Below are positions 8,212 through 15,551 of a stretch of DNA of 64,000 nucleotides, one piece after another. Origin of the DNA: an uncultured Paracoccaceae bacterium (GTDB lineage Bacteria; Pseudomonadota; Alphaproteobacteria; Rhodobacterales; Rhodobacteraceae); the NCBI GenBank assembly GCA_937924905.1, contig CALDUK010000005.1, forward strand, positions 1-64,000, written 5' to 3'. How positions within the stretch are numbered: position 1 is the stretch's first letter; every line of letters starts with the position of its first letter. Below the pieces are notes generated by a model. The model was not told the origin of the DNA and did not search any database. It saw only the letters and a program-made list of their open reading frames with translations. The translations under genes and the position numbers were made by a program.

Positions 8212-8634
8212 ATGGGCGTAGAACGCACGCTTTCCATCATTAAACCTGACGCGACCAAGCGGAACCTGACGGGCAAGATCAACGCCAAGTTCGAAGACGC
8301 AGGGCTGCGCATCGTCGCGCAAAAGCGCATTCACCTGACCAAGGCGCAGGCTGGCAAGTTTTACGAAGTGCATGCGGAACGCCCGTTCTATGACGAGCTG
8401 TGCGAGTTTATGGCATCGGCCCCGGTTGTGGTTCAGGTGCTGGAAGGCGACGGCGCGATTGCGAAAAACCGTGAAGTTATGGGCGCCACCAATCCGGCTG
8501 ATGCGGCCGCAGGTACCGTACGTGCCGAGTTTGCCGAAAGCGTTGGCGAAAACTCGGTTCACGGGTCGGACGCCCCCGAAACTGCGGCTGCCGAGATTGC
8601 GTATTTCTTCTCGGGCCTCGAATTGGTCGGTTAA
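8212..8634 (+). CDS. ndk: Nucleoside diphosphate kinase
   Basis: The 140-residue enzyme transfers the gamma-phosphate from ATP to nucleoside diphosphates through a phosphohistidine. It has the full family pattern: [15 protein letters not shown] at the N-terminus, [10 protein letters not shown], and the active-site His in [10 protein letters not shown] (H117). The length is standard. ATG 8212 is preferred over an upstream in-frame ATG at 8182 because the family begins at [12 protein letters not shown]. It has its own transcription unit, divergent from the importer operon and ended by a GC-rich stem-loop. Confidence 0.97.
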   Translation: MGVERTLSIIKPDATKRNLTGKINAKFEDAGLRIVAQKRIHLTKAQAGKFYEVHAERPFYDELCEFMASAPVVVQVLEGDGAIAKNREVMGATNPADAAAGTVRAEFAESVGENSVHGSDAPETAAAEIAYFFSGLELVG

Positions 8635-8643
8635 ACCGCTTTT

Positions 8644-8668
8644 GATCGGCGGCTTTGTGCCGCCGATC
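8644..8668 (+). terminator. Stem-loop after ndk
   Basis: A perfect 10-bp stem (GATCGGCGGC / GCCGCCGATC) with loop TTTGT begins nine bases after the ndk stop. There is no T run, so it is a terminator-like hairpin or mRNA end stabiliser. Confidence 0.6.
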
Positions 8669-8854
8669 GCCTATCTGGTCGGCATTTTGCTGCAAAGGCA
8701 AAAAACGGCGCGGATTGTTTCCAAATAAACCATTGCAAAGGTTAACGTCGGCTTGCTAGCGAGTTGGTGGGGGCATGACTATGGACAGATGGCCATGCTG
8801 ATTTTCGATAGATTGCGCGGCGCCTTGGTCTGCCCATAAACGCGGAGACTATTT

Positions 8855-10183
8855 ATGTCTTTCTTACTTTTGCTTCTTCTGGGCGGCGCCGGTGGCTTGT
8901 TCATGCTGAGCGCGCTTGGAACCTCTGGCGATGATGAAGAGCCCGGTCCAAGCCTGGCCCAGGATGATGTGCCTGAACCTGTTGCAGATGAGCTGACACC
9001 GCCCGAGCTGCCGATGGTGGACATACAGGACGACGATGACCCGGTAGATATTGAGCCACCCGTCGCAATTGATCCGCCTGTTTTCATCCCGCCCGTGATT
9101 GAGCAGCCAGTGTTTGAGCAGCCAGTGTTTGAGCCGCCGGTGCAGATTGACCCGCCGATGGTGGATCAGCCAGTCGCCGATGATCAGCCCCCGGCCGAAG
9201 AAGATCAGCCAGAACCAGTCGTGCCACCGGTTGCGGCGCCTGATATGGATGCCAGCGACGATTTTCCTGACCTGGCCGACAGTGCCTATGACATCGGTTG
9301 GAAAGGGCTTTCGGCAGAAGAACAATTGGTCGTCGAATTGGTCAACCGCGCGCGGATGGACCCGCTGGGCGAAGTTGCCCGCGAAGGCGATGTGCTGGCA
9401 GCGGGCATCAGCACCGCTCCGAAAGAAGCGCTGGCGGTTGTGCCGACCCTGAGTGATGCCGCCGAAGCGCATTCCGAAGATATGGATAACCGCGATTTCT
9501 TTGCCCACACCAACCCAAATGGGGAACGCCCTTGGGACAGGGCCGAAGATGCGGGCCATGAAAACACGTTTGTCGGCGAAAACATCGGCTGGATCGGATC
9601 ATCGCGCACAAGTTTTGATGAACAGGCGCGCGCCGAAGATCACCACACCAATCTGTGGTTTTCAGACGGGCACCAGCAGAACCTGATGAGCGAAGACTGG
9701 AGCGAGATCGGCGTCGGTTACGACTATGGTGATTATCGCGGCTATGAGGGATCAACGTTTGTGACCGAAAAATTCGGCGACACAGGCGAGACCTATCTGA
9801 CCGGCGTGGTCATTCAGGACGACGACAGCGACGCGTTCTATGACATAGGCGAAGGTCTGGGCGATGTCCGGATTACCGCCGTCAACGGCGACACGGCCTA
9901 TACGACCTCTACCTGGGAATCGGGTGGTTATTCGCTGGAGCTGCCGCCGGGCACCTATCAGGTGCAGTTCGAAGGTGGTGCGCTGAGCGAGCCTTACGAG
10001 ACCGAAGTGACCATTGGCAATCAGAACGTGAAGCTTGACGTTTATGATGTCGCGCCAAGTGCCGGCGGCGCCAGCGCGGCGACGTTGAACGTGAATGGCC
10101 TGGGTTTGCCTGCCATTCCGGTCGAAGAAGAAACGCTGGCGGCCATGCACGACGACGAAGAAATTGTGTGCGGCCTGTTCTGA
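8855..10183 (+). CDS. CAP-domain protein with anchored N-terminus and Pro-rich stalk
   Basis: The 442-residue protein has an N-terminal hydrophobic anchor or signal (residues 2-24), an acidic Pro-rich stalk (about 25-135) with VFEQP repeats, a CAP/SCP domain (about 150-310), and a C-terminal beta-sandwich like the carboxypeptidase-regulatory repeat (about 310-410). CAP hallmarks are AHTNPNG, GENIGW and LWFSDGHQQNLMS, holding the conserved His/Glu set. It is presumably displayed on or released from the cell surface; the activity of bacterial CAP proteins is poorly defined. It ends one base before the convergent TfoX_C gene. Confidence 0.82.
   Translation: MSFLLLLLLGGAGGLFMLSALGTSGDDEEPGPSLAQDDVPEPVADELTPPELPMVDIQDDDDPVDIEPPVAIDPPVFIPPVIEQPVFEQPVFEPPVQIDPPMVDQPVADDQPPAEEDQPEPVVPPVAAPDMDASDDFPDLADSAYDIGWKGLSAEEQLVVELVNRARMDPLGEVAREGDVLAAGISTAPKEALAVVPTLSDAAEAHSEDMDNRDFFAHTNPNGERPWDRAEDAGHENTFVGENIGWIGSSRTSFDEQARAEDHHTNLWFSDGHQQNLMSEDWSEIGVGYDYGDYRGYEGSTFVTEKFGDTGETYLTGVVIQDDDSDAFYDIGEGLGDVRITAVNGDTAYTTSTWESGGYSLELPPGTYQVQFEGGALSEPYETEVTIGNQNVKLDVYDVAPSAGGASAATLNVNGLGLPAIPVEEETLAAMHDDEEIVCGLF
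9095..9139 (+). repeat. Three tandem 15-bp units in the stalk of the CAP protein
   Basis: Three 15-bp units (GTGTTTGAGCAGCCA type) encode VIEQP, VFEQP and VFEPP. The middle and flanking copies differ by one to three bases, so copy number may vary between strains and change stalk length. Confidence 0.8.
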
Positions 10184-10519
10184 CTATTTGGGCGCGCGCA
10201 GGATGATGCCAATTTCGTCCAGCGCGCGTTCCAGCTGAGTGTCGAACTGCGGCTTGGTCGTGGCGACCAAAGCATCGAACCGGGCGCGCAAGTCGTCCTT
10301 TTCTTTTCCCTGACAGTCATTCCACGGACGGCCTTGCAGCCCCATGATCAAGGCGTAATAGCCGATGAAATGCGGGCGCGTTCCGGCTTCGATCAGGCGC
10401 GCATATGCGGTATCGGGGTCAAGTGCGCGCACGTCTTCGGCGGTGGTCAGCCCTGCACGATGAAAGGCGTCTTCCATCGCGGGACCGATATTGCGAATGC
10501 TTGTGACCGGACTGCCCAT
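10184..10519 (-). CDS. TfoX C-terminal domain protein
   Basis: The 111-residue protein consists mainly of the TfoX_C helix-hairpin-helix-like domain (VTSIRNIGPAMEDAFHRAGLTTAEDVRALDPDTAYARLI, residues 5-43), then YYALIMGLQGRPWNDC and a basic C-terminal helix. TfoX/Sxy proteins regulate competence in gammaproteobacteria, but stand-alone C-domain proteins in Rhodobacterales have no established role. It is cytosolic, with no N-terminal TfoX domain. It lies 55 bases downstream of a 39-codon ORF on the same strand and its stop abuts that of the CAP gene. Confidence 0.85.
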   Translation of the reverse strand: MGSPVTSIRNIGPAMEDAFHRAGLTTAEDVRALDPDTAYARLIEAGTRPHFIGYYALIMGLQGRPWNDCQGKEKDDLRARFDALVATTKPQFDTQLERALDEIGIILRAPK

Positions 10520-10574
10520 GATGACAGTCTAGCGGGTCAAAGCGCGTTTCAAAAGCCGACCGAGCGCGCAAGCG

Positions 10575-10694
10575 CTAGATCGCAGCCCAGTCTTCAAATT
10601 TATACGGGGCCTCGGGCGCAGGGGGTCTTGGCTTTTGGACCGGAGGGGTGTCCCCCGCGCCATGTGGAGCGGTCTTGGTACGCAGATTACTCAT
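10575..10694 (-). CDS. 39-residue Pro-rich microprotein, function unknown
   Basis: This small ORF starts at ATG 10694 behind a near-ideal ribosome site (GAGAGGAG, seven bases before ATG) and encodes 39 residues: a basic N-terminus (MSNLRTKTAP), a Pro-rich middle (TPPVQKPRPPAPEAP) and an aromatic C-terminus (YKFEDWAAI). No membrane segment or signal peptide is present. The strong ribosome site and the sharply patterned composition argue that it is translated. It is upstream of, and in line with, the TfoX_C gene. I do not recognise the family; a short linear binding motif at the C-terminus is a guess. Confidence 0.6.
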   Translation of the reverse strand: MSNLRTKTAPHGAGDTPPVQKPRPPAPEAPYKFEDWAAI

Positions 10695-11252
10695 AACTTT
10701 CTCCTCTCACAGACAAAGCTTGGCAAACTGTGCAGGCGAAATCATGTCTCTTCGCTGCCGGTGCCAAGGTTTTTCAGGACCTGTTGCGCCGATATCGTCC
10801 ATAAATGTGACGCGCCGCGCGGTTTCGGGGCGAATTGGCCCAATCTGTGAAGGCGACGGCAGTGTTTATCCACCGAGATATGCACACTTACGGCGGGATG
10901 CGCCGATGGCCTGAACAGCTTTTAAGGGTTTGGTTTTGCGCGAAAATTTGACCCATTCCAACGTGCCTGTCACACGGGCCCTGTGATCCTGGACGCAGGT
11001 TTTCTACAGCCCGGCCCAAGAATCAGGCTTAACAAAATCAAGCGCTTGGACGGTCATGTGCCTGTTTGAAGCCACAGTTTTGCCGAAAATTCTGCAAAAT
11101 ACAATCCAAGGTTGTATTTTTCACCGTTCGAGAGGATGCTGCCGGGACAATAACGTCTTAAGTTTCAACGGTGTCGTTATGTAGGGACAGAAATGGCGAC
11201 ATGCCTGTGTTCAGTTGATGCGGGCGGGAGAAGCGTTTGTAAGGAGTACGAG
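10695..11252. other. Long non-coding region upstream of the Flp pilus genes
   Basis: These 558 bases hold no convincing gene. The left end carries the ribosome site and promoter space of the 39-codon ORF. The right third is AT-rich for this genome and contains two overlapping inverted repeats (11078-11099 and 11096-11120). An in-frame ATG at 11193 would add 20 residues to the first pilin, but its product (MATCLCSVDAGG) does not resemble a pilin leader. Confidence 0.7.
11096..11120. promoter_or_regulatory. AT-rich inverted repeat upstream of flp
   Basis: AAAATACAA-TCCAAGG-TTGTATTTT is a perfect 9-bp inverted repeat with a 7-base spacer, 133 bp before the first pilin start. A second repeat (TTTTGC-N10-GCAAAA, 11078-11099) overlaps it. 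The symmetry and AT content suit a dimeric regulator, although the terminal T run also permits a terminator reading. Confidence 0.5.
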
Positions 11253-11483
11253 ATGCGCGTCCATTTTAAATCATTTGTCAGAGCCGAAGACGGGGCTTCG
11301 CTTGTGGAATATGCCGTTGCACTGATTGTTGTGACAATCATTGGCGGCGCTGGTGTGATTGCCCTTGGGCAAAACGCCGGTGGGGTGACCGAAGCTGCCT
11401 GTGATACCACAGCGGCGGCTTTGCAGGTTGCTATTGATAACGGTGGGGTCACCGATCTTCAGGGCGACTGCGCCGGAGAATAA
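11253..11483 (+). CDS. Flp-type major pilin, copy 1
   Basis: A 76-residue Flp prepilin. The leader ends RAEDG, followed by ASLVEYAVALIVVTIIGGAG, which has the Flp signature: Gly at the cleavage site, Glu at +5 followed by Tyr, then a hydrophobic stretch. A TadV/CpaA-type peptidase should cleave after the Gly. The C-terminal part is longer than in copy 2 and contains two cysteines (AACDTT, GDCAGE). ATG 11253 follows AAGGAG. It is the first gene of the Tad locus. Confidence 0.92.
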   Translation: MRVHFKSFVRAEDGASLVEYAVALIVVTIIGGAGVIALGQNAGGVTEAACDTTAAALQVAIDNGGVTDLQGDCAGE

Positions 11484-11526
11484 TTGATCAACACCGGTTG
11501 CCGGGCGATGCCTGGCACGCATTTGG

Positions 11527-11556
11527 GACCGGCGCGACATTTGTATTGTGCCGGTC
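11527..11556 (+). terminator. Stem-loop between the two pilin genes
   Basis: GACCGGCGC pairs with GTGCCGGTC (nine pairs, one G-T) around a 12-base loop. It lies between flp copy 1 and copy 2 and could act as a partial terminator or mRNA stabiliser that raises the level of the first pilin. Confidence 0.55.
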
Positions 11557-11576
11557 GCCAGAAAAAGTGAGGGAAC

Positions 11577-11744
11577 ATGTCTGGATTTAAACGAGCACTG
11601 GCAAAGTTCCTTGGGAATGCCGCAGGCGCAACCATTATCGAATATGCGGTCGCCTTGATCGTCGTGACGATCATTGGCACGGTTGTTCTGGGGTTTGGTG
11701 GGAATATTGCTGGCATCATCGATGCCACAGCGGGTGCCTTTTGA
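11577..11744 (+). CDS. Flp-type pilin, copy 2
   Basis: This 55-residue Flp prepilin has leader MSGFKRALAKFLGNAAG and mature start ATIIEYAVALIVVTIIGTVVLGFG, with the same Glu-Tyr and hydrophobic core as copy 1 but a very short tail ending IIDATAGAF. It is a minor or alternative pilin. The ribosome site is GTGAGGGA before ATG 11577. It sits 93 bases after copy 1 and 39 bases before cpaB. Confidence 0.88.
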   Translation: MSGFKRALAKFLGNAAGATIIEYAVALIVVTIIGTVVLGFGGNIAGIIDATAGAF

Positions 11745-11783
11745 GGTCGTGTGACCAAGTTGTCCGAGTGAGGAGTTGAGTTA

Positions 11784-12629
11784 ATGCGTTTCAGGTCTTT
11801 GTTCATAGCCATGTTGGGCGTCGCGGTTGCAGCCGGATCGGTCTATGCGTCGCGCGAATTTCTTGTGGCAGAACAAGCTTCGGCTTCGGCTGAACAATCG
11901 CCTGTGGCCTTGGTCAGCGTTGTTGTTGCCGGTCAGGACATACCGTTCGGGACCGCGATTGAAGCGCATAAGCTGACAACCATCCAATGGCCGGCCGAAG
12001 CCGTGCCTGCGGGTATCTATACAGATTTTGCAAGCCTTTTGCCGCGCGAAGGTGATGAACCGCGCCGGGCCAAACGTGCTTTGGTCAAGGGCGAATTGCT
12101 GTTGCCTGCCAAAATTTCGAACTTTGGGGAAAAGGTGACGATCACCCAGTCCCTGAAGCCGGGTCGTCGCGCCATGGCGGTCAGCGTGAACGCCACCACA
12201 TCGGTGGGCGGGTTCGTGACGCCGGGTGATTTTGTCGATGTTGTGCTGACCAGCCGGGACAACCGCGGTTTGAAGGCGACAACGATTTTGCAGAATATCC
12301 GCATTGTGGGTGTCGATCAGCAGACTGACGAATTGAACGAACAGGCGCAGGTGGCACGTACCGTGACCGTTGAAGTGACACCGCGCCAGGGTCAGAAGCT
12401 GGCTTTGGCCCAGCGGGCCGGGACGCTGAGCCTGACCTTGCGGAATGTCGGCGAGGTGGAAGAAGGCGAACAGGCGCTGGATGTGATCCGGATGAGTGAC
12501 ATCATTGAGGATGACGAACCGGTCGTTATTGCGCCCGCGCCCAAACCGACCGTTCGGGTGCGCCGTGGCAGCGATTTCCGGGACGTAGAGTTGGATGGCG
12601 CGGGGGAGACGCCCGCCGCTGACAACTGA
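11784..12629 (+). CDS. cpaB: Flp pilus assembly protein CpaB (RcpC)
   Basis: The 281-residue protein has an N-terminal membrane anchor (residues 5-22), then a SAF domain (about 45-115: VSVVVAGQDIPFGTAIEAHKLTTIQWP), and a conserved central region (GRRAMAVSVNATTSVGGFVTPGDFVDVVLT) diagnostic for CpaB/RcpC. It acts in the periplasm, probably linking the pilus base to the outer-membrane pore. The C-terminal tail is acidic and Pro-rich. ATG 11784 follows GAGGAG. In most Tad loci the secretin gene cpaC follows immediately; here a TadG-like gene does. Confidence 0.92.
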   Translation: MRFRSLFIAMLGVAVAAGSVYASREFLVAEQASASAEQSPVALVSVVVAGQDIPFGTAIEAHKLTTIQWPAEAVPAGIYTDFASLLPREGDEPRRAKRALVKGELLLPAKISNFGEKVTITQSLKPGRRAMAVSVNATTSVGGFVTPGDFVDVVLTSRDNRGLKATTILQNIRIVGVDQQTDELNEQAQVARTVTVEVTPRQGQKLALAQRAGTLSLTLRNVGEVEEGEQALDVIRMSDIIEDDEPVVIAPAPKPTVRVRRGSDFRDVELDGAGETPAADN

Positions 12630-12646
12630 AATTGGCCGGACATCCT

Positions 12647-14296
12647 ATGAAAAAAGGGGCCCGCATACAGCGGTTTCTGACGCGCGAAGATGGCACATTG
12701 CTGGTGTTCTTCATGGTCAGCGCCCTGACGATTTTGGGGATTGTCGCGCTTTCCTTTGATTTAGGGCGGCGGGCATCGACCCAGACGGATCTGCAAGCCA
12801 TTGTCGACAATGTAACGCTTGCCGCGGCGGGCGAGTTGAACGGCACGCCAAACGCGATCGTCAACGCAACCCGTGCCGCGAATGCGGTTGTGTCGTCCGC
12901 GAACACACGCCTGATCAACGGGACGGCGGGGCAGGATTACACCATCGCGCTGGATCAACTGGTGTTTTACCGGGATTTGCCAGCGTCAGACACGCCGACA
13001 ACCTTTGATGCGGAGGTGTTGCGGGACCCTTCGCCGACCAACCCAAACTATAAATACGCTTTGCCGCCAACCGATCTGGGGGCGACGCCGGTTCCAAGCG
13101 AGGCGCGGTTTGTCGGGGTCCGCTTGCGCAGTGTAGGTGTGCCCTGGATGTTTGCGGGTGTGTTCAGCGCCTCGGATTTGCCCGATGCATCGGTCGGTGC
13201 GGTGTCCGTCGCGGGCCTGTCGGGCTGGACCTGCGATCAAGCGCCGTTGCTTTTTTGCCTGCCTGTTGATGAGGCCGGCGTTCCTGCGGAACTGGTGTCG
13301 GGGCAGGCGGCCAGTCTGCGGACGTCGCGTTTTGGCCAGATCTGGCAGGAAGGCGAGTTTGGGTTCGCAAACGTCGATTTTGACGAGGCGGGCCCCTGCG
13401 CCGAGGTGTTCGGTGTCGTCGCCCGCTTGGCTTGCATGACGACGGTTGAGGCGCGGCGGTCGGCCTGTTTTGAGCCGCGTCAGGCAGGTGCTTTGACGGG
13501 GCAACGCCCGTTCCCCAGCTCGGGCAGTTTCGACATGTCCTTTGACATTTATTCCCGGTTTATGGCCCAGTTTGTCGAGGATCCTGTCTATGCGCCGGGG
13601 CCAAACATCATGCGCTATCCGCTGGATGACTGTCATGCAGACGGAGATTGCGATTTGGGGTTCTTTGGCGACGGCGATTGGTCGGGGGGGCGGTCGACGT
13701 ATATCGGGGACAACTATTCCTTGCCGAGCCATCCGTTGGAAAGCGTTCAGGATGGCACGTTCTTTGATTTCCCCGAAACCGGGTTGTCGCGGTACAACCT
13801 TTATCTGCGCGAAATTGATCGCGCCCGAAATGGTGGCGTGCTGACCCAGGCGGGTATCCCGCCTTACACAGCCCCGCAGCATTTGCCGGACAATGACGGT
13901 GGGCGCGGTGGCGCATTGGAACCCCCCGACGCTTACACCACCTGGGACGATTTCTGGGACGATGCACCGGATGGGTTGAACCCCATCCTGCCCGAGGCAT
14001 TGGGCCAAAGCCCTGACGGGATTGCGACGGTGAACACCACGAACCCATCGGCCTTTCGCGAAAGCCGCCGGGTGGTTCTGGCGGGCGGCATTCATTGCCC
14101 TGTCGGCGGGGAAAATGAAGTGCGCGGAAACGCCGAAAATGTCGAGATCTTGGACTATTACCGGCTGTTTCTGTTATCGCCAGCCGACGCCAGTCTTTTG
14201 GGCGGCTCGATCTATGATCTGAATGTCGAAGTTGTGCAGCGGTTCAACGTGGAAGAAGTGCCACGCTACCGCCAAGTGGTGCAGCTTTACCGATGA
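12647..14296 (+). CDS. TadG-like pilus-assembly protein
   Basis: The 549-residue protein begins MKKGARIQRFLTREDGTLLVFFMVSALTILGIVALSFDLGRRASTQTDLQ, a TadE/TadG-type N-terminus: a basic segment, one pilin-like hydrophobic helix (about 18-38) and the conserved DLGRR-TDLQ border (pilus-assembly TadE/G-like family). The large Cys-containing extracytoplasmic part matches no domain I recognise. ATG 12647 is used; the TTG at 12632 lies only two bases after cpaB. It overlaps tadE by four bases. Confidence 0.82.
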   Translation: MKKGARIQRFLTREDGTLLVFFMVSALTILGIVALSFDLGRRASTQTDLQAIVDNVTLAAAGELNGTPNAIVNATRAANAVVSSANTRLINGTAGQDYTIALDQLVFYRDLPASDTPTTFDAEVLRDPSPTNPNYKYALPPTDLGATPVPSEARFVGVRLRSVGVPWMFAGVFSASDLPDASVGAVSVAGLSGWTCDQAPLLFCLPVDEAGVPAELVSGQAASLRTSRFGQIWQEGEFGFANVDFDEAGPCAEVFGVVARLACMTTVEARRSACFEPRQAGALTGQRPFPSSGSFDMSFDIYSRFMAQFVEDPVYAPGPNIMRYPLDDCHADGDCDLGFFGDGDWSGGRSTYIGDNYSLPSHPLESVQDGTFFDFPETGLSRYNLYLREIDRARNGGVLTQAGIPPYTAPQHLPDNDGGRGGALEPPDAYTTWDDFWDDAPDGLNPILPEALGQSPDGIATVNTTNPSAFRESRRVVLAGGIHCPVGGENEVRGNAENVEILDYYRLFLLSPADASLLGGSIYDLNVEVVQRFNVEEVPRYRQVVQLYR

Positions 14297-14814
14297 TAGG
14301 CAGGGGGCGATATAGACTGCGGGCGTTTTGGCGCAAGAGATCCGGTGCGACAGCGGTGGAGTTTGCCATTCTGATGCCGATCATGCTGGTTTGCTTTGGT
14401 GCCATTGTCGAAGGCGCGCGGATATACTGGAATTATCAGAACGCCGTCACAGGCGTGCGCGATGCGACGCGGTATCTGGCGCGGGTGACAGATCTGGAGA
14501 TCTGCGCCGGGGTGACCAGTTTAACGCCGGTGGCGCTGCCCAATGGCGATGCGACGGCACTGGCCATCATTCGGCGGAATGTGGGGACCGGTTCGACCAA
14601 TCTGTTTCCAACGGCTGTCACCGTGGATGCGGTGCAGGCGACCTATACCTGTCCCGATCTCAGGTTGCGGGTTCGTCCGACCCCGGTGGCCGAAGTGCGC
14701 GCGACGCTGACCGTGGTGCTGCCCTTTGGGGCGGTGTTCGAGTTTTTCGGACGACGCAGCAACACCGAAATGGTGAGCACCGTGATCGATCAAGCGCGGA
14801 TCTACGGGTTATGA
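14293..14814 (+). CDS. tadE: TadE-family pseudopilin
   Basis: A 173-residue TadE-like protein: RKRSGATAVEFAILMPIMLVCFGAIVEGARIYW (about 14-46) has the Gly-A-T-A-V-E-F processing and pseudopilin signature. It is predicted to be processed like the pilins and to sit at the pilus base or tip. It overlaps the TadG-like gene by ATGA and the next gene by ATGA, implying translational coupling of all three. Confidence 0.88.
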   Translation: MIGRGRYRLRAFWRKRSGATAVEFAILMPIMLVCFGAIVEGARIYWNYQNAVTGVRDATRYLARVTDLEICAGVTSLTPVALPNGDATALAIIRRNVGTGSTNLFPTAVTVDAVQATYTCPDLRLRVRPTPVAEVRATLTVVLPFGAVFEFFGRRSNTEMVSTVIDQARIYGL

Positions 14815-15524
14815 GCGGCGCGTGGCTGACACAGGCGCTTCGGCGGTTCCGTTCATCCGAGGCAGGCGCGTCGTTGATTGAGTATGGCATTGTCATCACA
14901 CTGTTTTTGCTGGTGTTTTTCGCGATTCTCGATTTTGGTCGCCTGGGCTTTAACTGGGTGATGACCGAAAAAGCGATGCAGCGCGCCGCGCGGATAGCCG
15001 TGACGCGCCCACCTGTCTGTCCGGGCGTGCCCGAGACGCATGAACGCGGGGCGGTCGATTTTGTGGCCTATGGCGGGCTGTGCCGCGACAACCCCGGGGC
15101 CTGCGTCGACGAAGGTGCGCAATCCTGCGTTCTGAGCGTCGCGCCGATCAATTGCGATATACCGTCGATCCGCACAGCAAATGAGATTTGGTGCGTGATA
15201 AACCCCATCTTGCCATCAAATGCGACGCCACGGAACATTCGCGTGTCTTATATATTTGATCCTAATCTGGGGTTCCTGGGTGGGCCTTACACGCCAATCG
15301 TCGAATTGGCGGTCGTGACGGCGGAAGATGCCCGGACACTGGAAGCGGCGGAAGAACTGCGATTTGATTTTGTGACGCCTTTGCCGGGGCTTGCGGCGCT
15401 TGTTGGCGGCGGAACGACGAACAACTTGACGGATAGCCAGTCAGACGGGCTTGCGGATATCGCCTTTCCAGATATGTCCGTGTCGATGCCGGCAGAAGAT
15501 TTAAGCCAAGGGGGACAGGGGTAA
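14811..15524 (+). CDS. Second TadE-like pilus-assembly protein
   Basis: The 237-residue protein starts MSGAWLTQALRRFRSSEAGASLIEYGIVITLFLLVFFAILDFGRLGFNW: again a pilin-type motif (GASLIEYG) with a hydrophobic helix, followed by a Cys-containing extracytoplasmic domain (PPVCPG, GLCRDN, ACVDEGAQSC). It is probably a minor pseudopilin. Start ATG 14811 overlaps the tadE stop. This is the third TadE/G-type gene in a row, in the position usually held by cpaC-tadZ genes. Confidence 0.82.
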   Translation: MSGAWLTQALRRFRSSEAGASLIEYGIVITLFLLVFFAILDFGRLGFNWVMTEKAMQRAARIAVTRPPVCPGVPETHERGAVDFVAYGGLCRDNPGACVDEGAQSCVLSVAPINCDIPSIRTANEIWCVINPILPSNATPRNIRVSYIFDPNLGFLGGPYTPIVELAVVTAEDARTLEAAEELRFDFVTPLPGLAALVGGGTTNNLTDSQSDGLADIAFPDMSVSMPAEDLSQGGQG

Positions 15525-15551
15525 TGTTGGGTGGATGTCAGGAGGCCGCAC

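Noticed and set aside
11193-11252. Upstream ATG extension of the first Flp pilin
   Set aside because: The extension lacks a leader-like composition and the internal ATG 11253 has an ideal ribosome site and gives a normal Flp prepilin.
12986-14095. Minus-strand open frame of 369 codons inside the TadG-like gene
   Set aside because: Antisense of a gene coupled to tadE; composition is shadow-like and no ribosome site is visible.
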